Of a stretch of DNA of 64,000 nucleotides, positions 44,574 to 56,510 are shown piece after piece (position 1 is the stretch's first letter; the number at the start of each line of letters is the position of its first letter). The DNA is from Amorphophallus konjac. Its lineage: Eukaryota > Streptophyta > Magnoliopsida > Alismatales > Araceae. The notes beneath the pieces were generated by a model, which made no database searches, was not told where the DNA came from, and saw only the letters and a program-made list of their open reading frames with translations. The DNA is taken from positions 222,772,641 to 222,836,640 of the forward strand of contig CM040126.1 of the NCBI GenBank assembly GCA_022559845.1, read 5' to 3'. Made by a program: the position numbers and the translations under genes.

Positions 44574-47500
44574 TGATGTACACAAACTCATCGTTAAAAG
44601 TCGTGGCACAATTTCAAAAATAACTGCACTCACTCACTAAAAAGATATTAAATATAAGTAGAGTGGTAAGAACGGGTCGATCCCATAGAGAGGAAATATT
44701 TCTTTTAAACAAGTTGAAAAAAGTTCTTATGTTTTGAAAATCGAACTTTTGAGTGAGTTTAAACTAAAGGAGAATAAAATTGCATAAACTTAAGACTAAA
44801 AATAAACCTATCTAAAGAATTTGAGAGGGTTAAGAGGAGATTTTGGAAGGAGATAGAAAGAGAAAATAAAAGAACTATTGCACAAAATCAACTTTTATTA
44901 CTAAGAGAAGAGTACAACACCTATGAAAGCTAAAAATTGTAACTTGAATAAGCTAAGGGAAAAAGGAAGACATGAGCAAAGATAATGAAGAATAGCGCCG
45001 CCAAATCGCCGTGCCGAGCCTTTGAGAAAACCGTCCTGCCGTGGAGATAGACAACACCTTTAGAGCACCGAAGTAGAAAATCTGCCTTAGGGATGTTTAG
45101 ATGAAAATAGAGGAGGGAGAGATAGATAGAAGAGAAGGAAGGGAGTTTAAAACTAGTAAAACAGACATAATGAAAATAGAGCGAGATTATAAGTGAAATA
45201 ACTTTAAAACCAAAGAGAATTAGAAGACATGGTATAAGAAAAAGTTGAATATCATAGAAAGAGGAAGAGGTTTCATGAAGAGTGCAGAGGGAGAAGAAGA
45301 TCAGAAGATGGTGAAAACTGGGGAAGAACAAAAGTGTGCTGCGCGGATGAACAGTAACTATACCAAAAACTGAACTCTAGAAAATTAAAAATAACTTACA
45401 AATAAAGAGGAATTATAGGAAGCCGTAAAAGATGAAAACCTAGATCTAATAAATATGAATAACTTTCATGAAGAGACTAAGGTGAAAGATGGAGCAGAAG
45501 GGCATGAAAATTGGGGAAGAACAAAGTGTAGATCCGCGGGTGAACAGTAAAAATATAGGACATCACCTTGAAAAAGAGATTATAACTTGAGAACGGTAAA
45601 GAATTGGAGGAAGACGAAGAAGAAGAAAATAAATAGCACTTACAAACGAAGAAGTTTAATGAAGACCATAAATTGAAAAGAAGAACAGAATAGCATGTAA
45701 AGAAGCTAAGAAAAGGCTAAAATCTCAAAAACACTCACAACAACAACAACAAAACCCACAAACCAAAACTCTCAAAAACTCTCCCTCCGTAACCCCTCCA
45801 AAGAGTCCCCTTTTATGGGGCTAAGATTACCACCAATCCATGTTATTTTCCTCTTACCCACACTCAATGCAAATCTTTAGGTGCACCCACCTTTTCATGC
45901 TATTTAATCACACATTGAAGCCCACCCATGTGAGCTTTAAAGAAACCATGTGTAAGTGTAGGGAGATAAGAAGAGTGAAGAGAGGGAAGAGGGAGTGGTA
46001 TACGGAGGGGGTGGACGTCACATGGTGATGGTGGGGTATGTGTGTGTGGAGTGAATGGGAGAGAGGGATGTGGGGTAGTGTGTGTGGAGTAAATGGGAGA
46101 GAGGGATGTGGGGTAGTGTGTCTCTCCTTTTCTCTTTTTAAAATTCACACTCAACTTTACACACCTACGTATGAAGTTGTGTGTGCATGGAGGGGACCAT
46201 GGGAAGGTGAGAGTGTGTATGGGCCCTTGTCTATGTGAACTGGAGTGTTAAAGAGAGAAAGAGGGAAAGGTAGATAGATGTGAGAAAATGGAGGGGGCCA
46301 CGAATGGGGTAGATGGTTGTGTGAATTGTGTGGTAGTGAGAAGGACGACGAACGGGGGATCCACAGCGAAGGGGTGTGCATTGGCAACGGCAGACGCGAT
46401 GAGGCCCATGCCGGCTTCTTCTTGCTCTTTGGCCGCTCGTCACTCAAACATGGCCGCCGACGCTCCTATACGTGCCACTGTCTTCCTCCACAGCTCAGTC
46501 GGTTTGTCACGCCCCGACCCTTTATTACAGCGGAAGACTAGCTCGAGGAACGTGAACAGCCGGCATGGTAAGCCTCTTGCGAGCAAGAACGATCAGAGCG
46601 CAAGACAATCACACATAAAAATACAATTGCACAATAATTTACTCAAACTCCAACTTTATTTCATCAGATCAAAATATTCAAATACAATAACTTTTCAACC
46701 TTCTTTAATCCATCAGACTCAAGAAAAAGGAAATTACAAAGACTCGATCTAAACAAGATTTGACTTTCCTAAGTCTTCACTCTCATTTTGATATGCCTTT
46801 CATTCACTCTCAGACCCGCTACTTGTATAACTCGAATCCGAATTCGAATCACTTCCATCTCCTGAAAAAGATTAGAAATAGGTAATGAGCACACTTGCCC
46901 AGTAGGTATCTTCGCATCAACATGAAGGCACTATTAAAGTGATTAGCATTTTAGCTCTAAAAAAAATAAAGTGAAATAATGCGAATGCGATAAATCATAT
47001 GTAAATAACCAAGGTAACAAGACGATCGTGTAAGATAGAATGAACAAGTATGAATTAACAAGAATGTATCAAGAACATGATATGGCCCTTCATGAACAAG
47101 AATGTACCGAGAATGTACTAGCAAATCACGTAATTATCACACAAACATCCTTTGCTTATGAGCAAGTATTTGGTGAATTTCTGTGGAATATCATGTAACA
47201 AGCAAGAAAGTCATGTACACATATATGTCGTGCCTTGTGGATTTTCACTTCACGAGCCGTGGATTTTCACTTATTTAAAAAGAAAGTACTCACAGCGCAA
47301 TGCGACGCCAGTAGCATCATACCCCATAGTTTACAGTATGATTCTTATAATCAGCCGAGGGGACTAGCTTAGAGCCCTTGAACACAATCACTGCTCGATC
47401 GTTCTTCTAGCATAAATCAAGTTACTTCCACGTTTCAAGTAAGAAAATATGGCCAGTAATATAACAAGTTCAATAAGTTCATGATAACAATAATTCAATG

Positions 47501-50151
47501 AATGAACACTTCAATTAAGAATGCGAGGGATAAAGAATGACTTAAAACAAGGTTATGCTCATGGAAATAATTCGACAGCATAACAGTACATTCCTTAACT
47601 TCCATAATTTAAAATTAAGTATCTTGAACAATATGACAAGTCCTAGACCATCGATAATCCGTCTAGGAACTTTGGAATATCAACCCTTGGGTCAAACCTT
47701 GGGTCAAAGTACTCAGGAATTGTGGCGGTCAATTAATGGGCCGTTACATGAACGTGATGGTCTATTATTGGGCCGTTAGATCGGGCTGAATCCAGAAACA
47801 ATAAATTGGACTCAGTAAATGTGATGGTTGTATACTGGAGCATTAGATGCGCCTTACGGTCGAGTAATAGGTCGTTACATTAACAAAATTCAAAACTTCG
47901 ATAGTGCTTTTCTAGATAATTTGGGCTTTATTGGTATAACCAACTCGGTGTCCTAGTGGGAATCTCAGGCTCGCGGAGAATTACAGAGGCCTTGAAACAA
48001 GATTTCCTAGTCCATTGGATGGAATATCCAATAGAGAGGTTATCAAGTCCAAGATGATGTTCCTATTGTGCAAACGTGTGAACTAATGGTCATATACCGG
48101 AATATATGTCATGTACTTAGAGAAATTGACTCTATAGATGAGATAGAATGTGTAACGATGTGAAACCATGATAAACTCCATCAATACAACATAATTTAAA
48201 TACAAACTATAGAGTTTTGGTAAATGAAAGTAACATATGTTTAAAATATCTCAAGGTGCTTTAGACATGCAATTACTATCATGAATCAATTAATAAACTT
48301 AAAGTCATGAAAACATGTCAAAACTTAGATATCTAGGCTTATTTATAAGCTAATTTGACTGTTCTTAATTCTGTCCCAAATAGACAGAACACAACACTCT
48401 GGCGGTCTAAGACAGGCGCGTCATATGGCTGTGACGGTTTATCGTGGAGCCGTCAGAAGACTGTGACGCACTGATTCTGGTCCGTCAGAGATTACAGAGA
48501 ACTTAAGTGTGATAGAAGGTCTGACGGTCTATCGTAAGGCCGTTAGAGTCATGTGACGGTCTAACTATAATCCGTCAGAGCACTACTGACAATAAAAATA
48601 AAAGAACTTCGGTTTAAAACCTCTAATGCAAGAAAAAAAATAACTACTCTAGTCATGACAAAATGAAGCAAAGGTCATCTAGATGCATAAGTTTCAGTGA
48701 ATTTATAAGAGAAATACCTTTTTATCTTTAATTTAGGCTAAAAATATGCATGTATACATAGACCGAACTAAATCATGAAATTCATGGTCCATAGTGCATG
48801 AAATCAAACAAAACCAGAGGACTTTTACTCCTATCATGACATTCTTGTCATTCATGAGATAACCTACCCCTTTCCTGGACTTTCAACTTCCAATTCGGGA
48901 CTGCAAGACACGCCCTAGTTCTTCCCATCCTGTGAATTTTCAGCAACTTAACGTTGCTCTAACTCCGTATTCCCTTGACCTATAAACGTGAAATTTGGAG
49001 GGTAAGAAGATGAAACTAAGGGGAACAAAAAATTCTAAAGAACCGAACTCTAAATACCTTGTTTAGGTGTTCTAATCTCCTTATCTTTAGCACCCCGTTG
49101 TACAGTTTCCTGGGTTGACGTGATGAAACCAGCAACTTTGCAAGGTTCTAGCTCCTTGTGTAGTCGATCTCCTAGCATGAAATTTTGGGAGATGTTAGTC
49201 CTATGTACTAACAACAAAAAATTCTAAAGAACTTACCCGAAATACTATCTCCTTACCTTAGTTCCAAGCGAGCCAATGTAAGGGTCGCGCTGGTCAAAAC
49301 TAGGGTCTATTTATAGGTTCTAGCTAGGGTTTTGAGGATTAGATCGATTCTAGAGTCCTTATTAGACCTTAGATCGACTTCAGAGAGTCCTTAACACGTT
49401 TACTAGTCCTCCTATCTCGATCCCTAAGAGATAGACTATCAAAAATCTAATCTTTTTTGTCATTCTTCAATTCACGGAACTGACAGAGTGTAACGGTCGA
49501 ACCCTGGAGTGTCAGGTCCCTATGGCGATCGTACGATAGACCGTTACCTATCGTAGGTGCCGAATTTGAAATGAATTCAAATTCTAATTTCATCTTATCC
49601 ACTTATTTATTTAATTAATGAGTATTTATCCCAATAATTCGTTAATAGGCTAAATAACCTTCTAGAATATGGGCCAAACTTCATGGGCTTGGTCCTTAAA
49701 CCTTTTGGGCTTCAATTAAATAAGCTAGATTAATCGTTTACCATAATTGGGCCTAAATAAATTTCTAATAAATTCCAAAAAATCATTAAATAATTCCTAA
49801 AATAATATAAATATTATGGGTCATTACACAGTTGATATCGTTGGGCTCTCCCATGAGTAGGCGAAGACCATCCCACCGTCTTGCCGTAGCGAAGGAAGGG
49901 CACTGTTCACAAAAGAGAGACTTTGATCAAAGTTTGTTTTAATGTAAGAAAATTATAATAGGTCCCTCCAGCATATGAATATTAACCTTGTAGTTTTTAT
50001 ATATCTCAAGTCCCATAGATTATTAATTATCAAAAGACCGTAATTTTATGTAGGACTGAGATTAATATGAAAAATTTGCATAATTAATTATATTTAAGCC
50101 CATAAATAATGAGTGTTACATGAATAAATGTACAAAAATATGCAATTGTCA
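44574..50151 (-). repeat. AthA 5' LTR (right copy), split by Solo3
   Basis: 44574-46504 and 49834-50151 match the left LTR end to end; 46505-49828 is Solo3 and 49829-49833 its second target copy. Ends TGATGTAC and ATTGTCA fit the TGAT/ATCA ends of the left copy, with one changed base at the outer end. The GTCAT duplication follows at 50152. Confidence 0.9.
46505..49828. mobile_element. Solo3: 3.3-kb solo LTR, Ty3 type
   Basis: Starts TGTCACGCCCCGACCC and ends GGGTCATTACA, flanked by CGGTT (46500-46504) and CAGTT (49829-49833), a 4/5 duplication. The empty site is seen in the left AthA LTR near 16738, where the flanks join. There is no primer site, polypurine tract or coding domain. The large size and TGTCACGCCCC end fit LTRs of Del/Tekay-type chromoviruses. 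Degenerate repeats of ACGGTCTA and CCGTCAGA or CCGTTAGA occur at 48400-48580 and 47740-47880. A TATA-like CTATAAATAG on the minus strand (49309-49318) is the same sequence class on both strands, so orientation is left open. Confidence 0.8.
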
Positions 50152-51850
50152 GTCATCTAGCGAGCATAGTTCAGCTAGCTCAGAAGAAGACTCAAGTGAG
50201 CTCGCTATGCTGACTAGAAAGTTTAAAAAGTTTCTTAAGAAGGATGGTAAGAGCTTCAAAGAAAGTACTCCTTTGATAGAAAACAGTCTAGATATAAATC
50301 TGAAAATGTAAAAAAAACTAACAGGGTGGTTTGCTATAACTGCAGGAAAACAGGACATCTGAAGGCTGACTGTCCCGAGCTTCAGAAGGAGAAACATCCC
50401 AGGTGGAAGAACAAGAAGGCCAAGGCTATGGTCAGTACCTAGAGCACTGATGAAGAAGATGACGGTGAAGTGAGTTCATCTGAAGATGAGAAGGAAGAGA
50501 AGCTGTGTCTAATGGCCAGAAGAAAAAATGAGGAAATAGAAGATGAAGAGGTAACTTCTCCTTTCGAACATTACACCCATAGTGATTGGGAAGAGGCATA
50601 TGCAGAAATATTAGATAAATATGATGATGTTCGTAGAGAGAATAGACAATTGAAAAAGAAAGTAAATTCTCCTTCTCATGACACTTCATTAAATGATATC
50701 ATTACATGTTTAGAAGATGAAAACTCTAAATTGAAAAGGTCTATTGCTGAAACAGATCAATTTAAAGACATGATGAATGAAATGAAATGTGAGAATGAAA
50801 ACTTGAAAAGTGTCATTGATGAATTAAAGATCAGAATGCAAAAATTCAAAGAAGAAACTAATACTGCCTTGGAGAAATGTGAAGCAATTAAAGGAGTGAA
50901 TGAAGTACTGAAAAGAACCATTGAAAATTTGAAAAAAAGAAAATAATGATAAACAGAATTCTCTCGAGGCCATGACTCAAGGAACAGAAAATCTGAATGC
51001 AATTCTTGGAACACAAGTGGATTTTAGAAGAGAAGGGTTGGGGTTTAATCCAACTAATAAGAAACGGTTTGATGTTAAGAACATATCATTTGTTGCTGAA
51101 AAAGGAAAAGAAAAACTCAATCCATTGATAAGAATGAACTGTGAGGAAAACAGTCAGGGAAAAATTGTGAAGAATAATCAACAAGAAAATGTGAGTGCCA
51201 AGGATAAGGGCAAAGGGAAGGTAGAGGCACATAGAGAACCATGTATACATACTACTGTACCTAAGTTCAAGGGTCAGAACAGCAGTCAATCCTTTAGACC
51301 CCAAGTGCATGGAAGCTTCATGACTAAAACAACCCAGCCAACATAGATAGGTCGACGTGTCTACCACACTGCACCGACGCATATGTCATCTGGGTTTCAA
51401 CTTTTTAGAAACCAAGGTCAGAGCAGGTATCCTTCAGGTCGATGCGATCACCATGATGCACCTAGGCATCCACCATTCCAAAACCTTATTCATCATAACC
51501 CGGGTTGACAAGTTGAGGCAATTACCAAATGAGATCAATGCAACATGAATTCCAGAACTCTCATTCACAATGGATGCATCAAAGTCACACCAGGGGTGCA
51601 TTAATGCAATCTAAGTTTAGGTCCCCTAATAATCAGAACTCATATGATTTTATCAATCCTAGGTTTATTCAACCCATGTTTACTAGGGCACCCTCGAATC
51701 CTAATGCTCCTTGGTTCCAAAATTGGCATAAAAATTCCCATGCTGCACAAAGGCTAAAGCCAACAAAACCTCAAACTGCACACAACAAGCAGAATAAACT
51801 AAAAAATGCAAAATCTACAACACAAAGACAAATGTGGAAATCTAAACATT
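50152..51850 (+). pseudogene. SirB gag, second part, to the gag-protease linker
   Basis: Continues SirB gag after AthA. In order: EDSSELAMLTRKFKKFLKK, a frameshift near 50300, the CCHC zinc knuckle CYNCRKTGHLKADC (50332-50373, all four ligands kept), a TAG at 50439, an acidic patch, DWEEAYAEILDKYDD, a long coiled coil (50600-50940), a frameshift near 50945, LNAILGTQVDFRREGLGFNP, and a degenerate Gln/Asn/Pro-rich tail. It is cut at 51851 by ChrC shortly after KSTTQRQMWKSKHL, which resembles the linker before the copia protease. SirA gag has the same order of parts. Confidence 0.85.
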
Positions 51851-53967
51851 TGATATTGGTGAGGACACCAGAGCCAGAGTACGGCTCGACTCAGCGAGCC
51901 GTCGGTACCGGACACGCAGCACGACTCAGTCGCCACCGACCTCTTTGTGGCTGGGGGACAGTCTGGAGTCACCACCGGAGCTTAGATACTTTAGTACGTA
52001 TTTTTATATGTATTTGTATTTTATACGTATTTGGTGTGTATTTAGCATGTATTTGGTTTGTATTATTTTGGCTTTTAATATTGGGTCAATAGGAGAATAA
52101 TTGACCATGTATTTATATTTTTGATTTATTTTGGTCCAAGGGGGGATTAATATGGTCTAAGGGGATTAAAATAAACAAAGCCCCTTATGTTGACTTGGAG
52201 AGAGGGGCGCCCCCTCTTTTGTCTCCACATGGGGATTTGTTTAATCTTTGTTTATCCCATTTCCCCATTATACCCCCTTGACCAATGGTATCCTAGGTCA
52301 TTTGGCTAGGTCTAGGGTTTTAGTATTTAATGTCTCTTGTTGTATTTTGATCAATTTTAATGAAGAATTATTGTGAAATACAAGGCCTTGGGCGCACCTC
52401 CCCTCTCCCTCCCTTGTTCTTCTTCTTCCTCCTCCTCCATACTTCTTCAGATCTAGGGCTGAAACCCTAAGATCTTTGATAGATCTTCCTCTCTTTCTCT
52501 TCCTCTTGCGACTGCAAACTATCACCGCCGCCGCCGCCGCCGCTGCCGCCGCTGTCCGTGCCGCCATCAAGCCACAACAATCCAACTCCCACATGCTGCC
52601 CTAAAATTTGGAGTTCCTGCACAGTAGCTCGGTAAAAGGGCTGGTACGGGAGATCCAACCGTCTGATCATGATGAGATTTTTAGGAAAGGTTCCCCACAT
52701 CGTCCACCATTCCCAGTTGAATTTTCACGCAGATCAGAGCCCGTTTAGGCCTCTTCCCAGCCATTTATGTTTCCCTCTCATAGTCTGCCTGTGTGTAGAT
52801 CTGCGAGATAGTATGTGGTAGCCGAATTTTCCACCCCATCAAACGTTGTTAGAAAAATACAAAAAAATGATGTCCGTGACCACCACCCTCCCCCCTACCC
52901 ACCATAAAAATCCCAATCCTAAATCCTTCATTTGATTTTCGGTCAAAACCCTTGAACTGGCAGATCCTGTTTTGCCCTGTCAGTTCTGTATTTCGAGCCA
53001 GCATCAGTCAGTGTGGCACAGTCATTTTCATCTCCAATTCAGCTGTTGGATGTAACTAAAATTCATTTATGTTGATGATCTCTGAGTCCTCTTTCCAACG
53101 GCGCTAACCACGCTCCGATCCGACTTTGGAACTGGTCGTGACGGCCATTTTCGTGGAGGCACGCACTTCTTCCCCGAGACTGGCCAGCAACAAGGGGTCC
53201 CCAAAAAATTCCAGAACAAATACTTCAGGATAGCTTCAACAACCACCACTCCCGAGGGTCGACCAGGGACCCTCCGCCACCGTCCCAGTGCACCACCGCC
53301 TTCAGAAGATCCCAGGAGATTGACGTCCCTTGGGACGCCCGTGCGTGCTGTCCTGCCGGCCAGAAATTGCAGATTCAGAGCCGCTGCCCGCCGCCGCCCG
53401 GAACCCGTCGCCTTGCTGCCCGTCAACCTCGGAACGGCTCTCCCAGACCGCTGTTGTGGCCTTTTACCTCCTTGCGTGGAGTGGGCCATAATTTTTATGC
53501 CGTAGTTAATTTACTTAATGTACCGGGAGTGTCGGTTCTTGGCCGGGAAGTCTTCCCCACGCCCCGAGCGTGGAGGTACACTCGCCACCCACCTTGTCTT
53601 ACTTGCTTAGCTAGTATAGGTTCTTACTGCCGCTGCATGTGAGTAGTTAATTCCTAGATAGGCAAAGTTGATCACCGCTGTGAGTTGTGAGAGCGAGACC
53701 CGTCCCGTGACTCAGTCCAAGCACGAGAGTGAGCTGACCACCCGAGACTCAAAGTCGGTTTCCCAACCGTGCAGATCGTCACGTTTCCCTCGTCGGGGAT
53801 GACTGTGAGTTAGCACTTCTTGTTTGGGGCATGTTCGCCTCTTCGGGAGCTCTTTAGGTGCCGCGTTGTAGTGTTGTTGCTGGTCGCGTCGTCTCTTTAG
53901 TTGCGTCGTCCTATAGAGTCCAAGGTCGCAACAAGTCCGAGTCGAGTCCCATTGTCATCCCGCATCA
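51851..53967 (+). repeat. ChrC 5' LTR
   Basis: Starts TGATATTGGTGAGGACACC, like the ChrA start TGATGCGGACACC, and shares CGGTACCG and AGCACGACT just inside. Ends CCCGCATCA at 53967, followed by the primer site. It has a long CCG run (52527-52553) and the TTTACCTCC / GGAGGTA pair (53463 and 53568). Length 2117 bp. Confidence 0.85.
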
Positions 53968-53970
53968 AAT

Positions 53971-53982
53971 TGGTATCAGAGC
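53971..53982 (+). other. Primer binding site, tRNA-iMet type (ChrC)
   Basis: Exact TGGTATCAGAGC three bases after the LTR end. Confidence 0.92.
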
Positions 53983-54219
53983 CGGTTTGAGTCTAGGGTA
54001 TTCGGTCCAAGGTGCTCCATTTCATCTGGTATATCCAAAGGTGTTCTCGGAACGATAGGCTACGCCTATTGGGAAAGGGGCACACTTACGTGAGCGTGAT
54101 CTTTGGATAAAACCTCCGCCTCGTATCGGTTATTGGAGTCTAGGTCGTCTTCCTTTTTGCATTGGTCCTTCCATATAGGTCGTAGTGAGTCACACCTTAG
54201 TTCCCTTACTTCCCCTTGC

Positions 54220-54707
54220 ATGACCACCCGTGGAGGTGCCCAGTACCATCGCCCTGACACTATGGGTGAACCCCGAGGTGCCAACCCGGGAGGCCAATCA
54301 CTGGAGGACTTGGTGGCTCTACTCATGGAGCGCATGGACAGGTCCGACCAAACTCTTAGGGAGCATAGGGAGAGGTTCGACCAAATTCTTAGGGAGCATA
54401 CCGAGCATATGGAGAGCTGTTTCAAGGCCATGGAGGACCGTGCTCAGGTTTTCGACCGATCTATCCATGGTCTGGTTGGAAGGATGGAGAGTGTGGAGAG
54501 AATCCCCCAGCAGGAGCTCCCCGGAGGTGTCCCGGCCCCTCAGGTGCCTACTGCCCAGCCCGCCCCACTTAAGGCTGAGGAGCGACAACCACGTGCCCCC
54601 GATGTTGAGGACTACGAGTCCGATAATGATTATGGGGGAAATGGCCGACGCCATCGTGGTCACCAACCACAGAGGGATGATGAGGATGAGCGGGTCCTCA
54701 GGATGGT
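54220..54707 (+). pseudogene. ChrC gag N-terminal part, cut by AthB
   Basis: The ATG at 54220 (MTTRGGAQYHRP) opens 163 codons with no stop up to the AthB insertion. The product has a helical, charged stretch with repeated blocks (RMDRSDQTLREHRERFDQI, LREHTEHMES) that should form a coiled coil, then a Pro/Ala-rich linker and an acidic segment (DVEDYESDNDYGG) with Arg/His. This is the usual N-terminal arm of chromovirus gag; the capsid domain should lie right of the window. The frame is not damaged before the insertion, so AthB may have broken a live gag gene. Confidence 0.8.
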
Positions 54708-55723
54708 TGATGCTCGCTCGACAGTCGTTGTTAAAATTGCCGTGCCACACAAATTTCAAATATTTATAACCGCACTCACTCACTTATGGATTTGAAAACA
54801 TGAGTATAGTGGTAAGTACGGGTCGATCCCACGGGGAAGGAATTTTGGTTATTTTTCTTAGTTGGAAAATATTCTTGTGTTTTGAAAAATCATTTGTTGG
54901 AATTTGGAGTGCGATTATGAAAACTTAAATTGGAAAACATAACAGAATTCAAGTGAAAATAGGGGTTGGAAGAAATGAAATAACTTGAAATCTGAATGGA
55001 ATTAGAAAAAGTTGAAAACATGAAAGTTATAGAGAATTGAAAAAGGAAGAACTTTTATGAAGAACACAGAAACAGAAAATGAAAGGAAGATAAGGAAAAA
55101 CTTGAAAAACTATGACCTATTGGGTCGGATGAACAGTAACTGACAGAAAAACAGTACCTAGAAAACTTAATTCTAGAGCTCAAAAGAAGAGGAATTTGAC
55201 AAAGTGCAAGAAGAAGAAAACTTAGAGATACAAGAGGAGAACAACTCTTATGAAGAACTCAGAGTGATTTGAGGACTAGAAAGACTTCAAAATGAATGAA
55301 TGGAAGAAGGTATCACCACGGATGAACAGTAAATACATAGGACAGCACTTAAGAAAGTGGGTATTAACTCTATGAATTTGGACGAATTTGAGGAAATGAT
55401 GAACATAGAAGTTGAAGAAAACTTAAAACCGAACAACTTTTATGAAGAACTCAAATTGAAATAAAGACTACAACCATGCCAAATAAGACTAAGAACATGC
55501 TGAATTCACAAATGAAACTTTTATTGAAATAAGAACAACTTACAACTTTGACTTCAAAAGCCTTGAAAATACAACTTGATGCATTCAACAACTTCAGAAA
55601 TGTAAATAACAACTTACATTACAAGTGACCAAAGCTAGCTCTCTCTCCTTTGCAACCTTGCCATCTTGCTAATTCTACTTGCTAACTCACTTGCTAACTT
55701 GCTCATTCAAGACCAATGCACCC

Positions 55724-55731
55724 TTTATATA
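55724..55731 (-). promoter_or_regulatory. TATA box of AthB LTR
   Basis: On the minus strand TATATAAA, in CCCTATATAAAGGGTG. It would start the element transcript about 30 bases on, leaving roughly 1 kb of R-U5. Confidence 0.75.
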
Positions 55732-55885
55732 GGGGTTACAAAAATACTCCAAACAAGTGTACCCAATTTTAGCCTAAAATGGTAGGCAGGTAGGTTCTGC
55801 CCACTTTGCCATTTTTTTCGGATTTTTCTGAATTTGTTTGGCATTTTTTTTGGCCTTTTTCCTTCTCTTTCTCTCTTATTCTCTC

Positions 55886-56190
55886 TGCGGGCGCGTTGCG
55901 CCGACCGGCCGACCGGTTAGGCGGCCGGCCGCCGTGGGCCCGCCGTGCGCCGAACCCCCTGCCGCCTGCCGCGTGTGCGCGTGGCGCACGCTGCGCCCGC
56001 GTGCCGCGCACCCCCTCCGCCGAATCGCCACGACCCCCCTCGCCCGCCCCTTCGCCGCATCGTCGCCCGTGCCCGGGCGGCGAAGGCGGGAAGGGGCGGG
56101 TTTGAACTTTTTATTTTTTTTTAATTTATATATATATATATATTATATAAATATATATATCTATATAACTATATATATATCTATATATAC
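55886..56190. repeat. GC-rich CpG block next to a TA microsatellite in AthB LTR
   Basis: 55886-56101 is over 70% G+C and full of CpG and GGCCGGC-like motifs, in an LTR that is otherwise AT-rich. 56126-56190 is almost pure TA. Both lie in U3, about 150-460 bp upstream of the TATA box on the minus strand. Open frames across the GC block are Arg/Pro/Ala-rich and not regarded as coding. Confidence 0.8.
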
Positions 56191-56510
56191 TTAGAAAATT
56201 CCAAAAAATAGCAAATAATTTTATTTTTTATTCTAAAATTTTTTATTTTCTTTTTGAACCAATCCTCGAGCTTTTGGCCCATTCAACATATAATTTTTAT
56301 TTTCTTTTATTTTCTTTTTTTCTTGGAGTTTTCCTCGAACTACGTGCCTGCAAAATACGTAAAAATTATCATAAAAATTTATTTAATTTTAGAAAATTAA
56401 ACGTTTGATACAAAATCAACAATAAGTGTGAGAAGTGTATATTGATCATAATTTAAGCTCATAAATATGTGAATAATGATGAATTAACAAGGAAAACTAC
56501 ACACTTATCA

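Larger units (their letters stand above)
14805..50151 (-). mobile_element. AthA: Athila-type Ty3 element (minus strand)
   Basis: The element reads right to left. It has a 5' LTR (44574-50151, itself split by Solo3), tRNA-Asp type primer site (44552-44568), leader, gag (43444 down to 43048, then 23511 down), protease, RT, RNase H, integrase, 3' noncoding region, polypurine tract and 3' LTR (14805-17064). TatA is inserted in gag. No env-like frame was found. The two LTRs differ by several percent by eye, and pol carries many stops, so this is an old, inactive copy. Confidence 0.9.
12239..51850 (+). mobile_element. SirB: second Sirevirus-like copia element, interrupted
   Basis: SirB occupies 12239-14804 and 50152-51850. 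Between them lies AthA (14805-50151) with everything nested in it. At 51851 SirB is cut again by ChrC, so its pol and 3' LTR are outside the window. It is a relative of SirA but a different subfamily: gag is clearly alike, the LTR palindromes differ. It inserted near the 3' end of SirA gag; the left flank is AGTTT, and the matching copy is out of view. Confidence 0.85.
54708..56510 (-). repeat. AthB 3' LTR
   Basis: In window orientation TGATGCTCGC to CTTATCA, 1803 bp, with TGAT/ATCA ends like AthA. The right end abuts the polypurine tract. The first 145 bp match 63856-64000 except for one T. Contains a minus-strand TATA box, a GC-rich block and a TA run (listed separately). Confidence 0.92.

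Noticed and set aside
14805..50151. Two unrelated Athila-type LTRs rather than one element
   Set aside because: Matching GTCAT flanks, SirB gag continuity and a gag-pol order consistent with one minus-strand element argue for a single insertion.
55806..56194. Arg/Pro/Ala-rich frames across the GC block of AthB
   Set aside because: High G+C suppresses stop codons; no recognisable protein and no conservation with AthA.
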